Source: Myrica gale (taxonomy: Eukaryota > Streptophyta > Magnoliopsida > Fagales > Myricaceae). From it: DNA of 64,000 nt. Position numbers and translations under genes: made by a program. Below are positions 11,634-24,893 of the stretch, piece after piece. A model generated the notes under the pieces. It had not been told where the DNA came from, ran no database searches, and saw only the letters and a program-made list of their open reading frames with translations. The stretch's first letter is position 1; each line of letters begins with the position of its first letter. The stretch spans positions 16,112,001-16,176,000 of the forward strand of contig OZ005601.1 in NCBI GenBank assembly GCA_963930655.1, in the 5' to 3' direction.

Positions 11634-13033
11634 TACTATGTTCGGAAGTACTTTCGAGGCTGCTATTAAAAGATGAGGCTGCTGGAAATCTTCAAGGTCT
11701 TAAGATTAGACGTTATGTACCTGTTATATCTCACTTACTGTTTGTAAATGACCTCCTTTTTGGTAAAGTAAATATTAGCAATGTTAGAGCTATGGATAGA
11801 TGTCTGTAAAAGTACATGCAGTGGTCAGGGTAGAAAATTAATAGTGGTAAATCCTCTATTCATTTTAGTAAGAATTTTCATGGTTCAGCTATTATGTCCA
11901 TATGTGATTTGCTCCATTTGAAAAAAATGCCCCCCCAAAGCTAAAACACCTTTGTTTGCCGCTACTTATCCCACGGTCTAAGTATCATACTTTGGCTAAT
12001 TTGAAAGACTGATTATTTACAAAACTTCGGGGTGTAAAGCAAAGGTTCTCTCCCAAGCGGGTCGAGTTACTTTGATTAGGAGTGTCGCAACCTCTTTGTC
12101 GGCTTATACTTTGGGTTTATTTCTTGGTCCTGAGGTTTGGTGTGATGAGGTGGATAGGGGGTTGAAAATTTTCTGGTAGGGATTTAAACTGTATAAATCA
12201 CGTAACCTCACTTTGAAGTCTTGGAGCTCTATATGTACTATGAAATCTGCAGGTGGGCTGGATTTCGCTCTATAGAAGATTACAACAAAGCTTTGGTTTC
12301 AAAGTTGGTTTGGAAGGTTGCCACACAACATCCATGTTTGTGGTTGCAGATGCTCAAGAGTAAATATCTCAACAATATTTGGTTTTGCGGAAGTTGTAAG
12401 TAATCTAAGTGGGTCTTCAGATGGGAAGAGTATTTTGAAAGTAAAATAACTTCTCAATTTGGGATCATGTTTGTGGTGGGAAATGGGCAGTCTATTTCGG
12501 TTTGGGATGACCCTTGGATCCCTATGCTTCCAGGATTCAAACCTTCTCCCTATGAAGCACATCCTAGAAGAACTTCGGTTACCACAATGGATGAGCTTAT
12601 TGATTCTACTACTGGACAGTGGAATAAAGCTACTATTTGAGATACTTTTAACCAATCAGATGCGGAATCTATAGTTAAAATTCATTTGAGCGGTGAAGAT
12701 AGAAGGGATGAACTAATCTGGACTCCGGAAAATCGAGGGCATTTTCTGTGAAGTCAATGTATAGGGAATTAATTAAGCCATGTGAGGTTCATTTAAATTT
12801 TGTTGAGCTGATGTGGTGGAGTAAATTGTGGAGAATGCAGGTTTATGAGAGATTTAAAATTATTCTATGGAAGCTTTTGTGGGACGTGATTCCTACTAAA
12901 GAACATGTGTCTGTTCAGATTGGTTTAAGTAGTATATTGGAGGAATCCCGATGTGTGTTGTGTGGGGCAGCTGAGGAAACTACAAAACATTTGATGCTTG
13001 AATGTATGGTGAGTCAGATTATATGGAGCAATT
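11634..13033 (+). pseudogene. LINE RT C-terminal part and zinc-binding region
   Basis: Resumes the RT after the solo LTR: LLCSEVLSRLL, then SHLLFVNDLLFGK (motif C, altered from FADD), then the FRSIEDYNKALVSKLVWKV and LWLQMLKSKYLN blocks at about 12250-12375. Next come the conserved zf-RVT region, MKSMYRELI, WWSKLWRMQVYERFKIILWK and CVLCGAAEETTKHLMLEC (about 12748-13010), with Cys/His spacing of a zinc ribbon. Frameshifts are frequent. The segment ends in the 18-bp target duplication of the nested LINE. Confidence 0.85.
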
Positions 13034-14217
13034 ATGATGGGTTTTTCGTGTTGTTTTAGCATTTAAGCGAAAGAATTTCCAGTATCTGTCAGTGATGGAG
13101 GCCTGGTTAAACTGTCTGAATGGAGCCGTAAGTGTCATAGCTCGATTTCTCTAGGGAGATTTGGTGTTGTGTGGTTGGCTAATATGGCCAATAAGTTGTT
13201 GGCGGCAGAGACAGAGCGTTCGTTCGTCTTGAAGTTTAATGAAGCGTCGCGAGCATTCTTAGCTCAACGTTGTAGTAATAAGGCGGGGCGATATGTCGCC
13301 ATCATTGAGTATGGTGGGGGGCGACGGAGAGGGCCGATTATGGTCCCCGAAGGTCTCACGGGTAGAGGTTGGATCTCTATGGCTGAACGTTTCCAAGAGG
13401 TGATCGATTTCTTCAGCAGATCTAGAAAAGGTATTCTTCTCTGAAAGTTGCCGGGAGGAGAGGTGGTGTTTCCTTCGCTGATGTTGTTACGTCGTCTCTA
13501 CCGTCGGAGTTTACTAGTTTAGTGTCGTTGAAGGAGGGTAGGTCGACCGTCGCTGGTGGGTGCGACGTTTCGTGTCCGCCTGCGGAGTTGGAAAAGAAGC
13601 CTGCAGATTTGGCAGCTTCCTTTTCAGTTTCCAAGACACGGGCTTTTAATGTTTGTTCGTCTGGCGAGTGTGGGGGTGATTTTTTTATGTGTAAAGCACT
13701 TACACGTGAGATTCTGACCATTGACAATTTGAGGAGGATGGGTCTTTGTTTAATTGATTGGTGCTACCTTTGTAGATGCAATGGGGAATCGGTGGATCAT
13801 ATTCTTCTTCATTGTGATGTTGCTAGGGATTTATGGTCTCATGTGCTTAGTATCACCAATTATAGTTGGTTATGCCTTCTCGGGTGATTGAGGTGTTGTT
13901 TTGTTGGAAGAGGAGTTCACCAATCCTCTTGCTTCGAGGGTGTGGAAGATGATTCCTTTGTGCATTTGGTGGGTTATTTGGAGGGAGAGGAATGTGAGAT
14001 GTTTTGAGAATTATTTCTTGTCTTTACAAGGGCTAAGGGGTCTGCTGCTGAATTTCCTTTTTCTTTGGGCCAATGCTGTTTTGGGTTCCCCTTTTTTTTT
14101 ATTTTGCTGATTTCCTTAGCTTTGTAGCTTGTATGGAGTAGGTTCTCAGTATAGCTCATTGTAATGTTACCTCTTTTTGTTTTTCATTCAATAAAGTTTT
14201 TCTTACTTATAAAAAAA
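13034..14217 (+). mobile_element. Nested LINE copy with large internal deletion
   Basis: The 18-bp direct repeat AGATTATATGGAGCAATT at 13016-13033 and 14218-14235 flanks this copy exactly. It opens with the ORF1 ATG and reads GRFGVVWLANM and ASRAFLAQRCSNKAGRYVAI, the same ORF1 family as the LINE at 27151. Near 13685 it jumps to the ORF2 C-terminus: LTREILTIDNLRRMG, DWCYLCRCNGESVDHILLHC, WWVIWRERNVRCFEN. It ends in AATAAAG plus a poly(A) tract. About 4 kb of the parent element is missing, covering endonuclease and RT. The copy was therefore mobilised in trans, or was deleted before or after insertion. Confidence 0.9.
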
Positions 14218-14235
14218 AGATTATATGGAGCAATT

Positions 14236-14768
14236 CACCTTGGGGCTTGAATATTTGGTCTTTTCTAGATGGTCCCTTTTCTCTTTGGCTTAAAGTGATT
14301 ATTGACCCATCTTCCTTGTCTAAGATGCCTATGGAAGATTACCATTATTTTTAACTTTATGCGCTTAATTCTTGGGATCTTATTTGGTGGACTAGGAACC
14401 AGATTATACATAATTATGCCCAACTGAATATTTTGAAGTTGATTAATCGTATAAAGAGGTTGAGTGGGGAACATGTGAGTGCTTGGAATCAGAAGTGGGT
14501 GGAGAAGTCTTCCCGTTGGGCTACCCCCAAACCTAGGGTGTTTAAAACTAACTTTGATGTTGTTGTGCGTGATGATTTTGCAGTTGGAGCAGCTGTAATT
14601 TGTGATCATTTGGGAAGGTTAGTTGGTGCTTGTGTTCATAAATTTCAAGTGGATGATCCTGTAGAGGGAGAAGTGCATTCTGCCCAGTTGGGGATTGAAG
14701 AAGTAAAGCGGAGAGGTATTAATGTTGTGACAGTGGAGGGTGATTCACTTCTTGCTATTGAAGTATGA
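14236..14768 (+). pseudogene. LINE RNase H domain
   Basis: After the nested LINE the host element continues with NSWDLIWWTRNQIIHN and KPRVFKTNFDVVVRDDFAVG, then AAVICDHLGRLVGA, HSAQLGIEEVKRRG and VTVEGDSLLAIEV. This is the plant LINE RNase H fold (RVT_3 type), with the first acidic residue in NFD, Glu near GEVHSAQLGIE and Asp in EGDS. The readable frame runs about 14433-14767. The domain removes the RNA strand during reverse transcription. The second LINE in this window lacks it. Confidence 0.82.
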
Positions 14769-15064
14769 GCAAGTATCCTGCACGTGTGAATTGGAGGCTC
14801 CATGGAAGAATTGGAGATATGTTGAACTGTGCAGGTGGTTTTGTTTCTTGTTACTTTCATTTTGTTTCTAGAGGTCCTAATGATTTGGTGCACCACTTGA
14901 CTTGTTGGGTTGACTATAAGTTTAGTAGTGTTGGAGGTCACCTCGTTGTTTATGAGCTCTTTCCTGATTTGTTTTGGATCTATGCTGGGACTGATCATCC
15001 CTAGATGCTTTGTGTTTTCTTTGCTTTCAGTTAATAAAGTTTGTGGTCGTATGATTAAAAAAAA

Positions 15065-16090
15065 TAGCACTACATATGTAACTTTCTATGGGATTTGAAG
15101 TTGTATCAATGAACAACCAATACTCTAGAAAAAGAAAGCACAACAGAAAACATATATTAGACTCAATTCAAATATTATATCAACTGCATTATTTTATATA
15201 TGCTTTGCTAAGTTATGAACAAACTAGATAATGTAAACCAAACGTTTAAACCGGACAAAATGGTTAAGAAATAGGTTCTTATCAGATCAGAGCCTAATCC
15301 ACATTAATTTAGTGTATACTTTACTTCATCAGAGTACAAAAATACAAAAAGTTTACAAGAGGGACCACATGGAGAAACTAATTCTCTAACATGGTCTGGT
15401 TATGACACCAACAGGACAATAATAATTAAACAATCTTGCCCATAAAATGGAGACCACACGGAGTAAAAAAAAATCAGTTAAACTACCGCAAGATTTTCAT
15501 AAATGCAAGTCCATGCAAGTCCAGATTAAACATTAAACACATGGAAACGAACACATACACACAAATGGGTCTCTCCACTAATGAATAAAGAACAAAAAAA
15601 TTTCACAACAACCAAGCACGTGCAAACCAACAATTTCACACCCAACCTCAAATGTCACTGCCAAACTAACACAAACACACAAATGGGTCCCTCCACTAAT
15701 GAATAAAGAACAAAAACAACACAAAAAAGTTCAAACACATGTGAACCGAAAGTGTAAACACAAAAAAGGGGGACAACAAAACAACATGAAGAGAGAAACC
15801 TTTACTTCTAGAATAGAAAGGGAGACCCTCTACTAATATCGTGGCTGTCGGAGGAATGAGAACTTTCTTTGAATCAACACATGAGATTTTAGGGCTGCCG
15901 AAGAAACACCACTCTTTCGTCTACCAGTGGGTGTAAGTCTTAGGAGAAATTTGGGGGGAAAAAGGGCTAAGGAGAATCGGGAGAGAATGGGGCCGTTCAA
16001 CTTATCTCGTTTCTGGGTTTTAAAATTACGTGGCAATTAGTATTTTAATGTTGTTTGATGTTATTTTTTACATGGCATATGATGTGGCAA
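15065..16090. other. Intergenic, low complexity
   Basis: No gene recognised. A motif of the kind 'caaatgggtcyctccactaatgaa' recurs near 15564 and 15680. The sequence is A-rich. Confidence 0.4.
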
Positions 16091-16095
16091 AAAGA

Positions 16096-16305
16096 CGAGG
16101 TAATAGGATGTTTGAGGGTGAAAATTTTGAGTATTGGGATTTGAGAAATATTATAAAGTAAAGATATGTTATGGGAGTTGATGAAAAAGTAAAGAGAAGA
16201 TTTTTAATAAGTATTATAATAATAAAAAATTATGTGGTGAATTTTTTATGATTAAACCCAAATATTTGATCCCAAATATTTGGGCACCAAACATACCAAT
16301 ATTGG
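16096..16305. repeat. MITE copy (family also at 35300)
   Basis: It starts GGATGTTTGAGGGTGAAAAT and ends with an inverted CCAAACATACC. The interior closely matches 35298-35496 (TTTGAGAAATATTATAAAGT, then AACCCAAATATTTG). It has no coding capacity. Confidence 0.7.
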
Positions 16306-16609
16306 TCCAAAAGTCTAAAGATGAGCCACGTAATCGCTTCCGTTAAGTTTTTAAATGAAAAGTGGAGAGGGGTATTTAGTGGATTCAAATACTGGATTGA
16401 TAAAAAATTTAGATTGAATTTATAATTTGACTTTAATATTATCTAATTGAGTTTCTAAAGCTTTTAGATACTGGTTTGTGTAGCTATTTTGTTCGACTAC
16501 TGTTTTAATTTCTCCGTGGATACTTTGAAAGGTGATGCAATGACTTCTGCTCTTCTATGTGAGACTATAATTGTTTCTAGACAGAACTTCACCCTCCCCA
16601 CACAACCCT

Positions 16610-17483
16610 TGGATCTAACATCTTCGCAATTTCTCAACGCTTATTATACTTTCACCACCCTGACAACCCCATTACTCTTAACACCCAATTCTCACATATA
16701 ACCTTACCACCCAAGAGACCATGCCTCTCCACTCCCCCTGATCCCCGGTCACCGGATAGAAAACTCGGATCAGCACCCATTTTGGGTTCAACGACTCGAC
16801 CAATGTGCACAAAGTGCTCCGTATTCTCTGGACAGAAGCAGTTATAGGGTCAACTCTGAGGGTCATTAAGATGGGATGCAAGGTTTGGATGCTCGGCACG
16901 GACTCGTGGAGAGAGATAGACCCTTTGCTGCCTGTTGACTCCGCGAAGGATGGTGGTAGCGGCGGTAGAAGTGTGTATCTTAATGACACAATGCATTGGT
17001 TATATCGGTACGAGTATTTTATTGTTGCACTTGATGTCGAAAATGAGCAATTTAGACTAATCCCCTTCCTGCTAGGTACAAAGATAGCATTTATTCAAAG
17101 GAAAATTGGGATTACTTGAAGGTGGTGGATGTTTGGCTTTGATAGCTTCGGATGACAAAAATGCTATGGAGGATGAATATTTCTCGGAGTACCAGATGTT
17201 GAACTTGTGGATACTAAAGGAGTACCACAATCGAGCGTGGGTCAAGGAGCATATGCAGTTACCATTCTGCTGGGATCTCAGTGGCCAACCTACTCCTATG
17301 GGACTATGCCCATGGTCGAGATCCAATGAGGTTACCATTGAGGTTCTAATGAGGGCAACAAAGAGTATGATTTTTCTTCAAAGGCCTTTGAGATGGTCGA
17401 TGTACTGTAGGAGGGCTTATTGCTCCTTTTTTAAAGCTTTGGAGGTGAGCGTTTGTGGTTTGATAAAACCCACAAAAGTTTAG
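16610..17483 (+). pseudogene. F-box-associated domain gene fragment
   Basis: The frame covering 16805-17119 reads VWMLGTDSWREIDPLLPVD, GRSVYLNDTMHWLYRYEY and IVALDVENEQFRLIPF. After a shift near 17100, 17106-17483 reads GLLEGGGCLALIASDD, LNLWILKEYHNRAWVKEHMQ and PWSRSNEVTIEVL. This is the C-terminal F-box-associated (FBA) substrate-recognition region of plant SCF ubiquitin-ligase receptors. The F-box itself is not recognisable upstream, and frameshifts interrupt the reading. It looks like a decayed fragment. A different FBA fragment lies at about 43960-44600. Confidence 0.7.
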
Positions 17484-17489
17484 TTGTCT

Positions 17490-19490
17490 AACCCTACTTA
17501 CTTAGCCATTAAATTAAAAGTTGTCATTAAATTAAAAGTTGTCGTACCATTAATTTGATCACTTGTAATTGTCTGCTAATTTTGGTGGAGAGAATCAAAG
17601 TAGCAAATTTTTTTCCTTCATTGCTAAGCATGAGCTGAGCTACTAACTCGGTGTAACTTTGGGCTGACAATAATATCAATAGTATCTAGTCCGTCTCATA
17701 TCTATTGGCAAAAATCAAAGTTATGTGGTCCAATTTAATTTTTACTCATACATATAGAGCATACTTTGATATTTCCCCATTCTTTATAGATATATGTGAG
17801 AGAACTTTTAAGTTTTGGTTCAACAACCAAATGACGCATTGATGGCCTGCAAAAATTAATCTCTAAATAAGGGTTGAGTCACAAGGTCAATCTCCACAGA
17901 GACAATGATGTACGTCTTAATGAATCTCAATAATGTGTTGGGGAAAAAAAATATGCAAGTTACCCTTGAATCTCCTAAAAATGTCATATTTTGGAAATAT
18001 GACTAAGAAAGCAAAAGCAAGCAAAGGAATATGTGGTAAGCGTCACTTTTGCAAGCAAAGGAAAAAGAACTACTGTCTATTGGGTTGAATTAAAATGATT
18101 GATATGGATTTATGCCTGCTTTGCAAAACTGGTTTTTGTTTTCAATCGCAACTAGAAGTAAAATCTAATGAGAAACAAACCAAATTAGAAGTATTAGATA
18201 ATTGCAAAGGTAAAATAGGGGAATGATAAATTTCTACTGAAATAAACGAAAATAATCCTAAACCAATTAAGTGTAATTCCCAAGCTTCGAATTGCAATTT
18301 AAATCTCCCCAGAACGTGAATAATTTTCTTCTCTTGCTCTTCTCTACTGTCAACCTAGTCAAGGATTTAACAGTCGGATGATATGAACATTCAGACTAAG
18401 TTACAGCCGCTTATAAAATTCTTGCCAAGTTTTGGAAAGCATTCTTTACAAATAAATGGTTAGCTGTAAAGCCATGGTAAAACATCAAGCATCTGGTGTG
18501 CCTCAAGTCTACAACAGATGAAGTGCATGAACTCCAAGCTATTCCGAAAATGAATTGCTTCAAGAACAATGCAAGAGATTATATCACTCAAAGAGAAGTA
18601 CATTATTCATCGAAATGTAGCGACGCATCTACAATCCTCTGCTTGGGCTATTGATTTAGCCTATCAAATTCAACATGTAGCCCTTGAGAGAAAATGCAAA
18701 ACCCAAAAAAACTCCTTTCCGAGCCACCATTCTATGCCCAAAGTCGGTGGTGACATGTTAATAATCCGTTACTTCCAATTTTTTCTATAGTCCGCGTATG
18801 AACCTTTTGATTATCTCACTTCTTAATAAAAAAATAATCCATATTTAAGCTTGTTCAGAGAGCCACATTATCATGCATTATTATCTATGCTCTTCCAAAT
18901 GTTTTAGATGCCCGTCTTGATAGCGTTTGGTCATTATTATTATGATCAATTGTGGGAGAGTCATTTTCTGCTGGTTTTAGACTTCTGACGATTGAAACAA
19001 ATTTAAACACCTTCAGGTAAAAGGAGTTCCTATTACGGGTGAGGGATGTAGGAGGCAGCAGAATTCATTGGACCTGAGGAAGCTTATAAAAAGAAAGGAA
19101 CCCATAATATGTAACATGCTCACTAAAATATCACATGCTACAGATTCCTAATACTTTGTATCTACATATCTAAAAACTGTCCTGCTTCTATATTCCCAAT
19201 ACAAACAATCGATTACAAAAGGATCATAAATACACAGATTTCTATGTCTTCCATCTTATAAAAATTAAACAGCCAAAACCTCTCAGTGTACCTGCATCGT
19301 TCTTGACTTGACAGCTGCAAGGCAAAAAGAAGGAAAAAGTCAGGAAATCTGGAGGATATTAGTATCCTAGATACAGCCAGGAAAAATAGATATCAAACTA
19401 CTGGTCATAACATTTTAAATTTGTAGGAAAAGTTAGGAAATCCTGAACAAAGATGGTGAACCTGGTCAGGACATCCAGAGCGAACACCAG
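17490..19490. other. Intergenic, nothing recognised
   Basis: No supportable gene or repeat with clear ends. It lies downstream of the AAPT-like gene and may contain its 3' untranslated region near 19300-19496. Confidence 0.4.
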
Positions 19491-22400
19491 CAAAAATCAA
19501 GCTTCTTTCCTGGTTATCCTGTGATTAACAAAAATGCAGTTTCAAGTTCCATCACTCTTGCACGGTACAGAGTTTTCATTACAAGAAACCAGGGGAATGA
19601 AAATATGGGAGGTAGCAAATAAATACTAGGGTCATGCTTAAACCACTGAGCAGGCTTTTGAAAATTTTGATCTATGTTGAAGAGCAAACCTATTTTTCCG
19701 GACGGTATGCCTTGGCAATTCACCAAAAATAAAATTACATAATTCCGCTCTTTAATTTTTATCGAAACATTGCATTAGGAGGAGCAGATATATCGTAAAC
19801 TTGAACATTATTTGATCAAATGGGGCAGTCTAAGAAATGATTTTTGAAACCCTAAAACCCAAATCCATTCTAAATCTGATTTGAGCAAACAGGAATGTGA
19901 AAGGCTAGAGAGTCGCAAGTATCTTCTGACCTGAAGCAACAAATTCCCAATGCGGTTGTAATTTCATGAATGACCGACGTGGCAAAGTGCAAATAGAGCC
20001 CCACTGAGTTTAATAAGAGGTTAGTTAGACGCAGAATGGCAAGAAGTTTCATCACTTTTCATAGAAAGAAGAAAGACTATAAAGAAATTTCATCACAAAA
20101 TGACCGTAATAAATATCTAACCAATAATAATAATAGCTAAAACAATATATTCTCAAGGAGACACTGCAGAAGCAAAAGCCTGTATATATTTCTCCAACAA
20201 TAAGCTCAGAAAGAAAGAACAAAGATGGATTTCAAGTAAAACAATTTGGAACAGGAGTTTGACAAATCCATATACATAACGAAGTTAAACAGTTAACAAT
20301 ATGCATAAGCTGAAAAAATGATGAAAGTCACCATACGTGAGAATAGACAATAAAGAAGAAGAACCAAGCTTTCGTCAACTAGAGGAACTCTGCACAAAAA
20401 TCAACCGAGGTTCATCAGTGAAATAAAACCACAATTACGAATTGAATGACGAGTCCCAAAATTAAATTACAACTTACCCATCATTCAATCTGGCTGTGAG
20501 TGCATTTGCAATGGCAAAAGGGAGACACAGCAGTGACTGCACAGAGTAAAAGATATTAGTAATCGCAACTGTTTCTTTTTAGTTCATTGACTGAAACACC
20601 CAATGAGACTTGGTACCACGATATCATCAAACACCCCTACTTATGAGGTGGAAATGTCCTTAGCCTTTAGGCCATTGGCATCTTGTTTATCACACATTTA
20701 AATCCACCTCTACATAGATTGTCTTTTCATCATGAAATTCCATAGAAAACAAAATACAAAGAACAATTAGATAATTAGGAAACGGGACCACCAGACAAAA
20801 GATCCTGTTCTCATGGATAACAGTTGCAAGATATAAGATAAATACACCTCTGCATTTAGGGTCTAGGAAGTGTATCCTACGACAAGAATGAGAATCCATT
20901 AACATTGGCTTGCCGAATAAAAGATTAACTAGAGTAATATTGTAGCACTTCAACAAGACAGAAACTAACTTCTCCTTTTATTTCTCCAATTTCAAGTTCT
21001 AGCAAAAAGACCTGGACAGAGAAGCCAAATATATCTCATGTCAAGAAATGAAGCTCACTGATTTTAGAAATCAAATTACACACCACTAATAAAAAAAATT
21101 GGCATGGATAATAACTTCTACATTTTTATTTTCCATAGATTCCCTCTTGCAGGGGATCTGTACCACAGAAAACTAACGGCAAATTCAAACTTAGCTTTTG
21201 TCAACTACACAAGTCAGAGTTGAGCAACCAAATTCAGGATGTCAATGAATAGGCTGGAATATGCTTTCGTAACATACTTGACCATTATCAGATTCCTTGC
21301 TCAAGACTCCAAAATACCACCAAATCACTGGTGCTTCCATTCTATCAATTTCTCTGAGATCTGCGTTTGTGTCATTTTCTTAGCATCACCACAACCCCAT
21401 CGCACTATAGGGAATTGAAGACGACCTTTTGGTTCTAACAAATTGAGTGAACAAAACTTAACAAGCTATTATATAAAAAAATAGTTAGTCTATGGACATC
21501 AGTGGAGATTGGTGAACTAGAAAAAACGATGAGGTTACCTTTCTTTAAATAAACGACAATGAAAAATTCGTCAATCTATGTATATCGCTGGAGGTCAGAG
21601 ACTTTAATAAATGATGGAAATTTATGCTACAAATTCTTTCTCAAGTAGCAGACCTAAGTAAATAAAAAAGAATAGAAACAGAAAGGGACAAATGTCATAG
21701 ACACTATTGGTTTTGAGTTAAACTTTTACAGTTTGGTTTCCCATATCCAGTGGTCCTCGAACGCACCCTTCAACAGTTACAATGGAAATAGAATGCTATT
21801 CCCAGAGAAATGAAAGGAAACATAAACATTAACTAGAAAAGAGCCATGAACTTTAACAGCATTTCAAATCACAAACCTATTTTGATGGGTTAGTTATGAT
21901 AATGAACATACCAAGCACATAGTAGTTTTCAAGCCCTTTGGTTCATCACACAAATGAGCAAGGATCATCCTCCCCTGCCAAAACAGCCGTAATTCAGCAA
22001 CAATTTGATGAAAAGGATTTTATTGTCTATAGAATTGATGCTCAGGAAAAGCATAAATTAAAATTCTACACAGCAAGAAGTACACATGAAGTACCAACAA
22101 ACTCTAAAGGTATCAAGAAGACAACAGAAAACAAGGGAAGAAACTTATAAAGGTGTCAAGCTAAGCTTATAAGTTTGTGTCTTATAGTGTTAATTATTTA
22201 TTTATAATACATTTGAAAATTGTAAATCACGGTCTGAGGCTACCCGAGGAAAATGTCCAAATACCAGCGAGGCAGGTATCTTAACAAGTTCGATTGCTGC
22301 AAGCCATATAAAACATCCTCAATCGTAACACTGCAACTATTCATGCTTCCTTACAGGGTCATCTACGCAACACCACGGTTCTACATTTGGGGAATTAAAA

Positions 22401-24691
22401 AAAAATCTCTCCAAGGACTTCCATTTCCTGTTATTCGCCAGACTGGCACATCAAAATAGCAGAGCCTCCATGGAAAGACTTTTATTGAACAACAATCATA
22501 TGTCAGCCACAGCTCTATAAAATTTATATGGAGAATAAGAGACATCATTGTTTGGGACTTTTACTTTCAAGACCCAAGTTTTCAATTTTTAGCTTCTAAG
22601 ACCGTAATTTTGACAAGATTGAAATTTGATTTCAATATCCCTAGAGACAGACACAATCGATTTCTACCCGAGATAAAAACAAGCAAGAAAGAGACAAGAA
22701 AAAGAAAAGGCTGACTCACAACAGGGAGAGCCTCTGCGCAGTGCCCTCCGAGGAATGTCAAATGGTTTATATCTCACTGTCAAGGGAGTGGATCCATACA
22801 GGGCAGAGATACATCATCCAAACAACCCACAGTGCATGGATGTCCCATGGAACACAATAGACAGCTTATGAAATGAATTTGGTTGCATACATCCTGAAAG
22901 AATCAGGAATTGACTAGAATATGTTTTCTTGTGCCATAGAAATAGCTTAACAGATGTATTTATTACAAAGATGTGGCTATTGTGCTATTCGTAAATTTAG
23001 CAATGTTGTTTGTGGATCCCAATTTCACATCTTAGTGACACTCAAGAGAAACTAGCACACATATACAATGATCAAGGTTTTCTGTTATGATAGTAGAGCT
23101 TCATGATCCAAGGATTTTGGTATTTACCATGTGTTTATTTCTTATGAAAATAGGAGAGAAACTCCGGCTTTGAGCCATTTGCTTTTAAGCTCTGAGTGTT
23201 AAACTCGTGGCTTTTAAACCTTGTATGCCCTTGGATAAAATTATTTAAAGAAAAGCCACTAGTCATAGGGAGTCCACCAATCCCATCCCCTGTGCGCAAG
23301 GCAAGAAATACAGGAACTTTCTCTATTATTTACCCTAAACTGAAACACAACAAATAGATGAAAAAAGAAACACTATATAATATAAGCACTAGCAGTAAAG
23401 ATATCCAATTCAGAGAAAGAAAATAGAAACTTCAAGTGGATCGGTAGACAAAATGAAACATATCTTACCACAAGGAAACCAAAAGCAAGTCCAGTTCCTA
23501 ATACAGCTAAATGCGGATAGTCCCCGATTATGTCAGATGGAGACAGATAGTCCCTGCATCAAGAATCAATGCCACTATGTGCGCATAAAAGAACATGTAA
23601 AGCAAGATGCACGGTAAAGAACAAGAAAAATTGGTAGAACATAAGAGAGATTTCAGTCATACCAAACAAGGACTCCTCCCAAGAGAGCAACAAAGGGGCA
23701 AAGCTAAAACAGACCCAGCAAGAAAACGTTATTACATCTCTTATAAGCAACCATAAGCAAGAGACATGTATCAAAATAGGTTTTAGCATTACCATTGCTA
23801 ATGCCAGCAGCATGTTGCCTTTTCTTGCTTGAACTACCTTATAAACATTGCGTATGCTGCGAAGAAAGATTAAAACAAGGGAGATCTAAGCTGACCTTCA
23901 TAGGATGACAATAATAGGTCATACATAGGAGTTCTGAAAGGAAATAGGTCATACATGGGAGTTCTGAAAGGAATAGGCCAATCTTTTGGAGTTTAAAATT
24001 GTAAGATCAACTTTCTCCACACAAAATGTATGTTATCAGAAAGTACTATCCCAATTGACTCTTGGTTGCTATCTCTAAAAGACATGCATAAACATTCCAT
24101 AGCCCATCAATCACAGCCATATAATGTCAAGGAAATTTCAGTCTGGTTTCCACAGGACGAGTACTGGGTCAGGAAAAAAAAAACATGTACTGATAGTCAA
24201 TCTGGAGTTTAAAAGGTCACAATGGATGTATCATAAGTAAGAAACACGGGTCAGATGCAAGATTAAACATGCCTACAAAGGAAGAAAACTTTTAACTCTA
24301 ATAATTTAGGACAGTACATACTTGAATATGACTGTCGGTATAACACCAAAAGCTGTCATCAGCCACAGCACCGCTTTGTATGTTGAAATTTCTGGAGTGA
24401 CAACATAAAAGAGAGAAACATATAACATTTTAAACAATTGCATAAGAAAGGCAAGATTTTATCACCAATCCTCTCAGCCGGTAGATAAACTAAAGAGGTA
24501 ATGAAAAGGTGAAAACCATTTAATCAGGAAGTACAAATTTACAATTTAGGGAGCGGTGGACCATGGGAAATACAGATATGTCATCAATGTAGCTACTTTT
24601 ATTTACTGCCAAACAAAGAGGTAAGATGAAAGAAGGTATAGTTCAATATCTTCCCAAGGAAACAGTACAACTTAAGAAGTTCTAGCACCTT

Positions 24692-24893
24692 CCTTGGTTT
24701 GTATGGAGTGGAAAAATTTTCAAAACTTTTTCACAAACTCCAATAACTTTTCAAAAACTTCAACATCTTTTTTACAATTCCAACTTTTCACAAACACCAA
24801 CACCTTTTTACAAACTCCAACACATTTGTTACAAACCCCAATAATATTTACACTACTTCCAATTAAAAAAAAATTAGCCATCCAAACAGAGGC
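24692..24893. repeat. MITE with imperfect inverted ends in AAPT intron
   Basis: The left end reads CCTTGGTTTGTATGG and the inverted right end reads CCTCTGTTTGGATGG. The interior repeats 'acaaactccaa'-like units. It lies in the interval where the AAPT core exons are expected. Confidence 0.55.

Larger units (their letters stand above)
7884..15064 (+). mobile_element. Old L1-type LINE with RNase H, 5'-truncated and interrupted
   Basis: A plant L1-clade retrotransposon in the forward direction. It contains, in order: a possible end of ORF1 (7884-7974), endonuclease, reverse transcriptase, zinc-binding C-terminal region, RNase H, and a 3' tail with AATAAAG and a short poly(A) at about 15055-15064. 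It is split by a solo LTR (9894-11628) and by a second LINE (13034-14217). Its start lies directly against a hAT terminus, so the 5' part is lost and no target duplication can be assigned. Many stops and frameshifts make it inactive. Its RT motif C reads FVND where FADD is usual. Confidence 0.88.
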
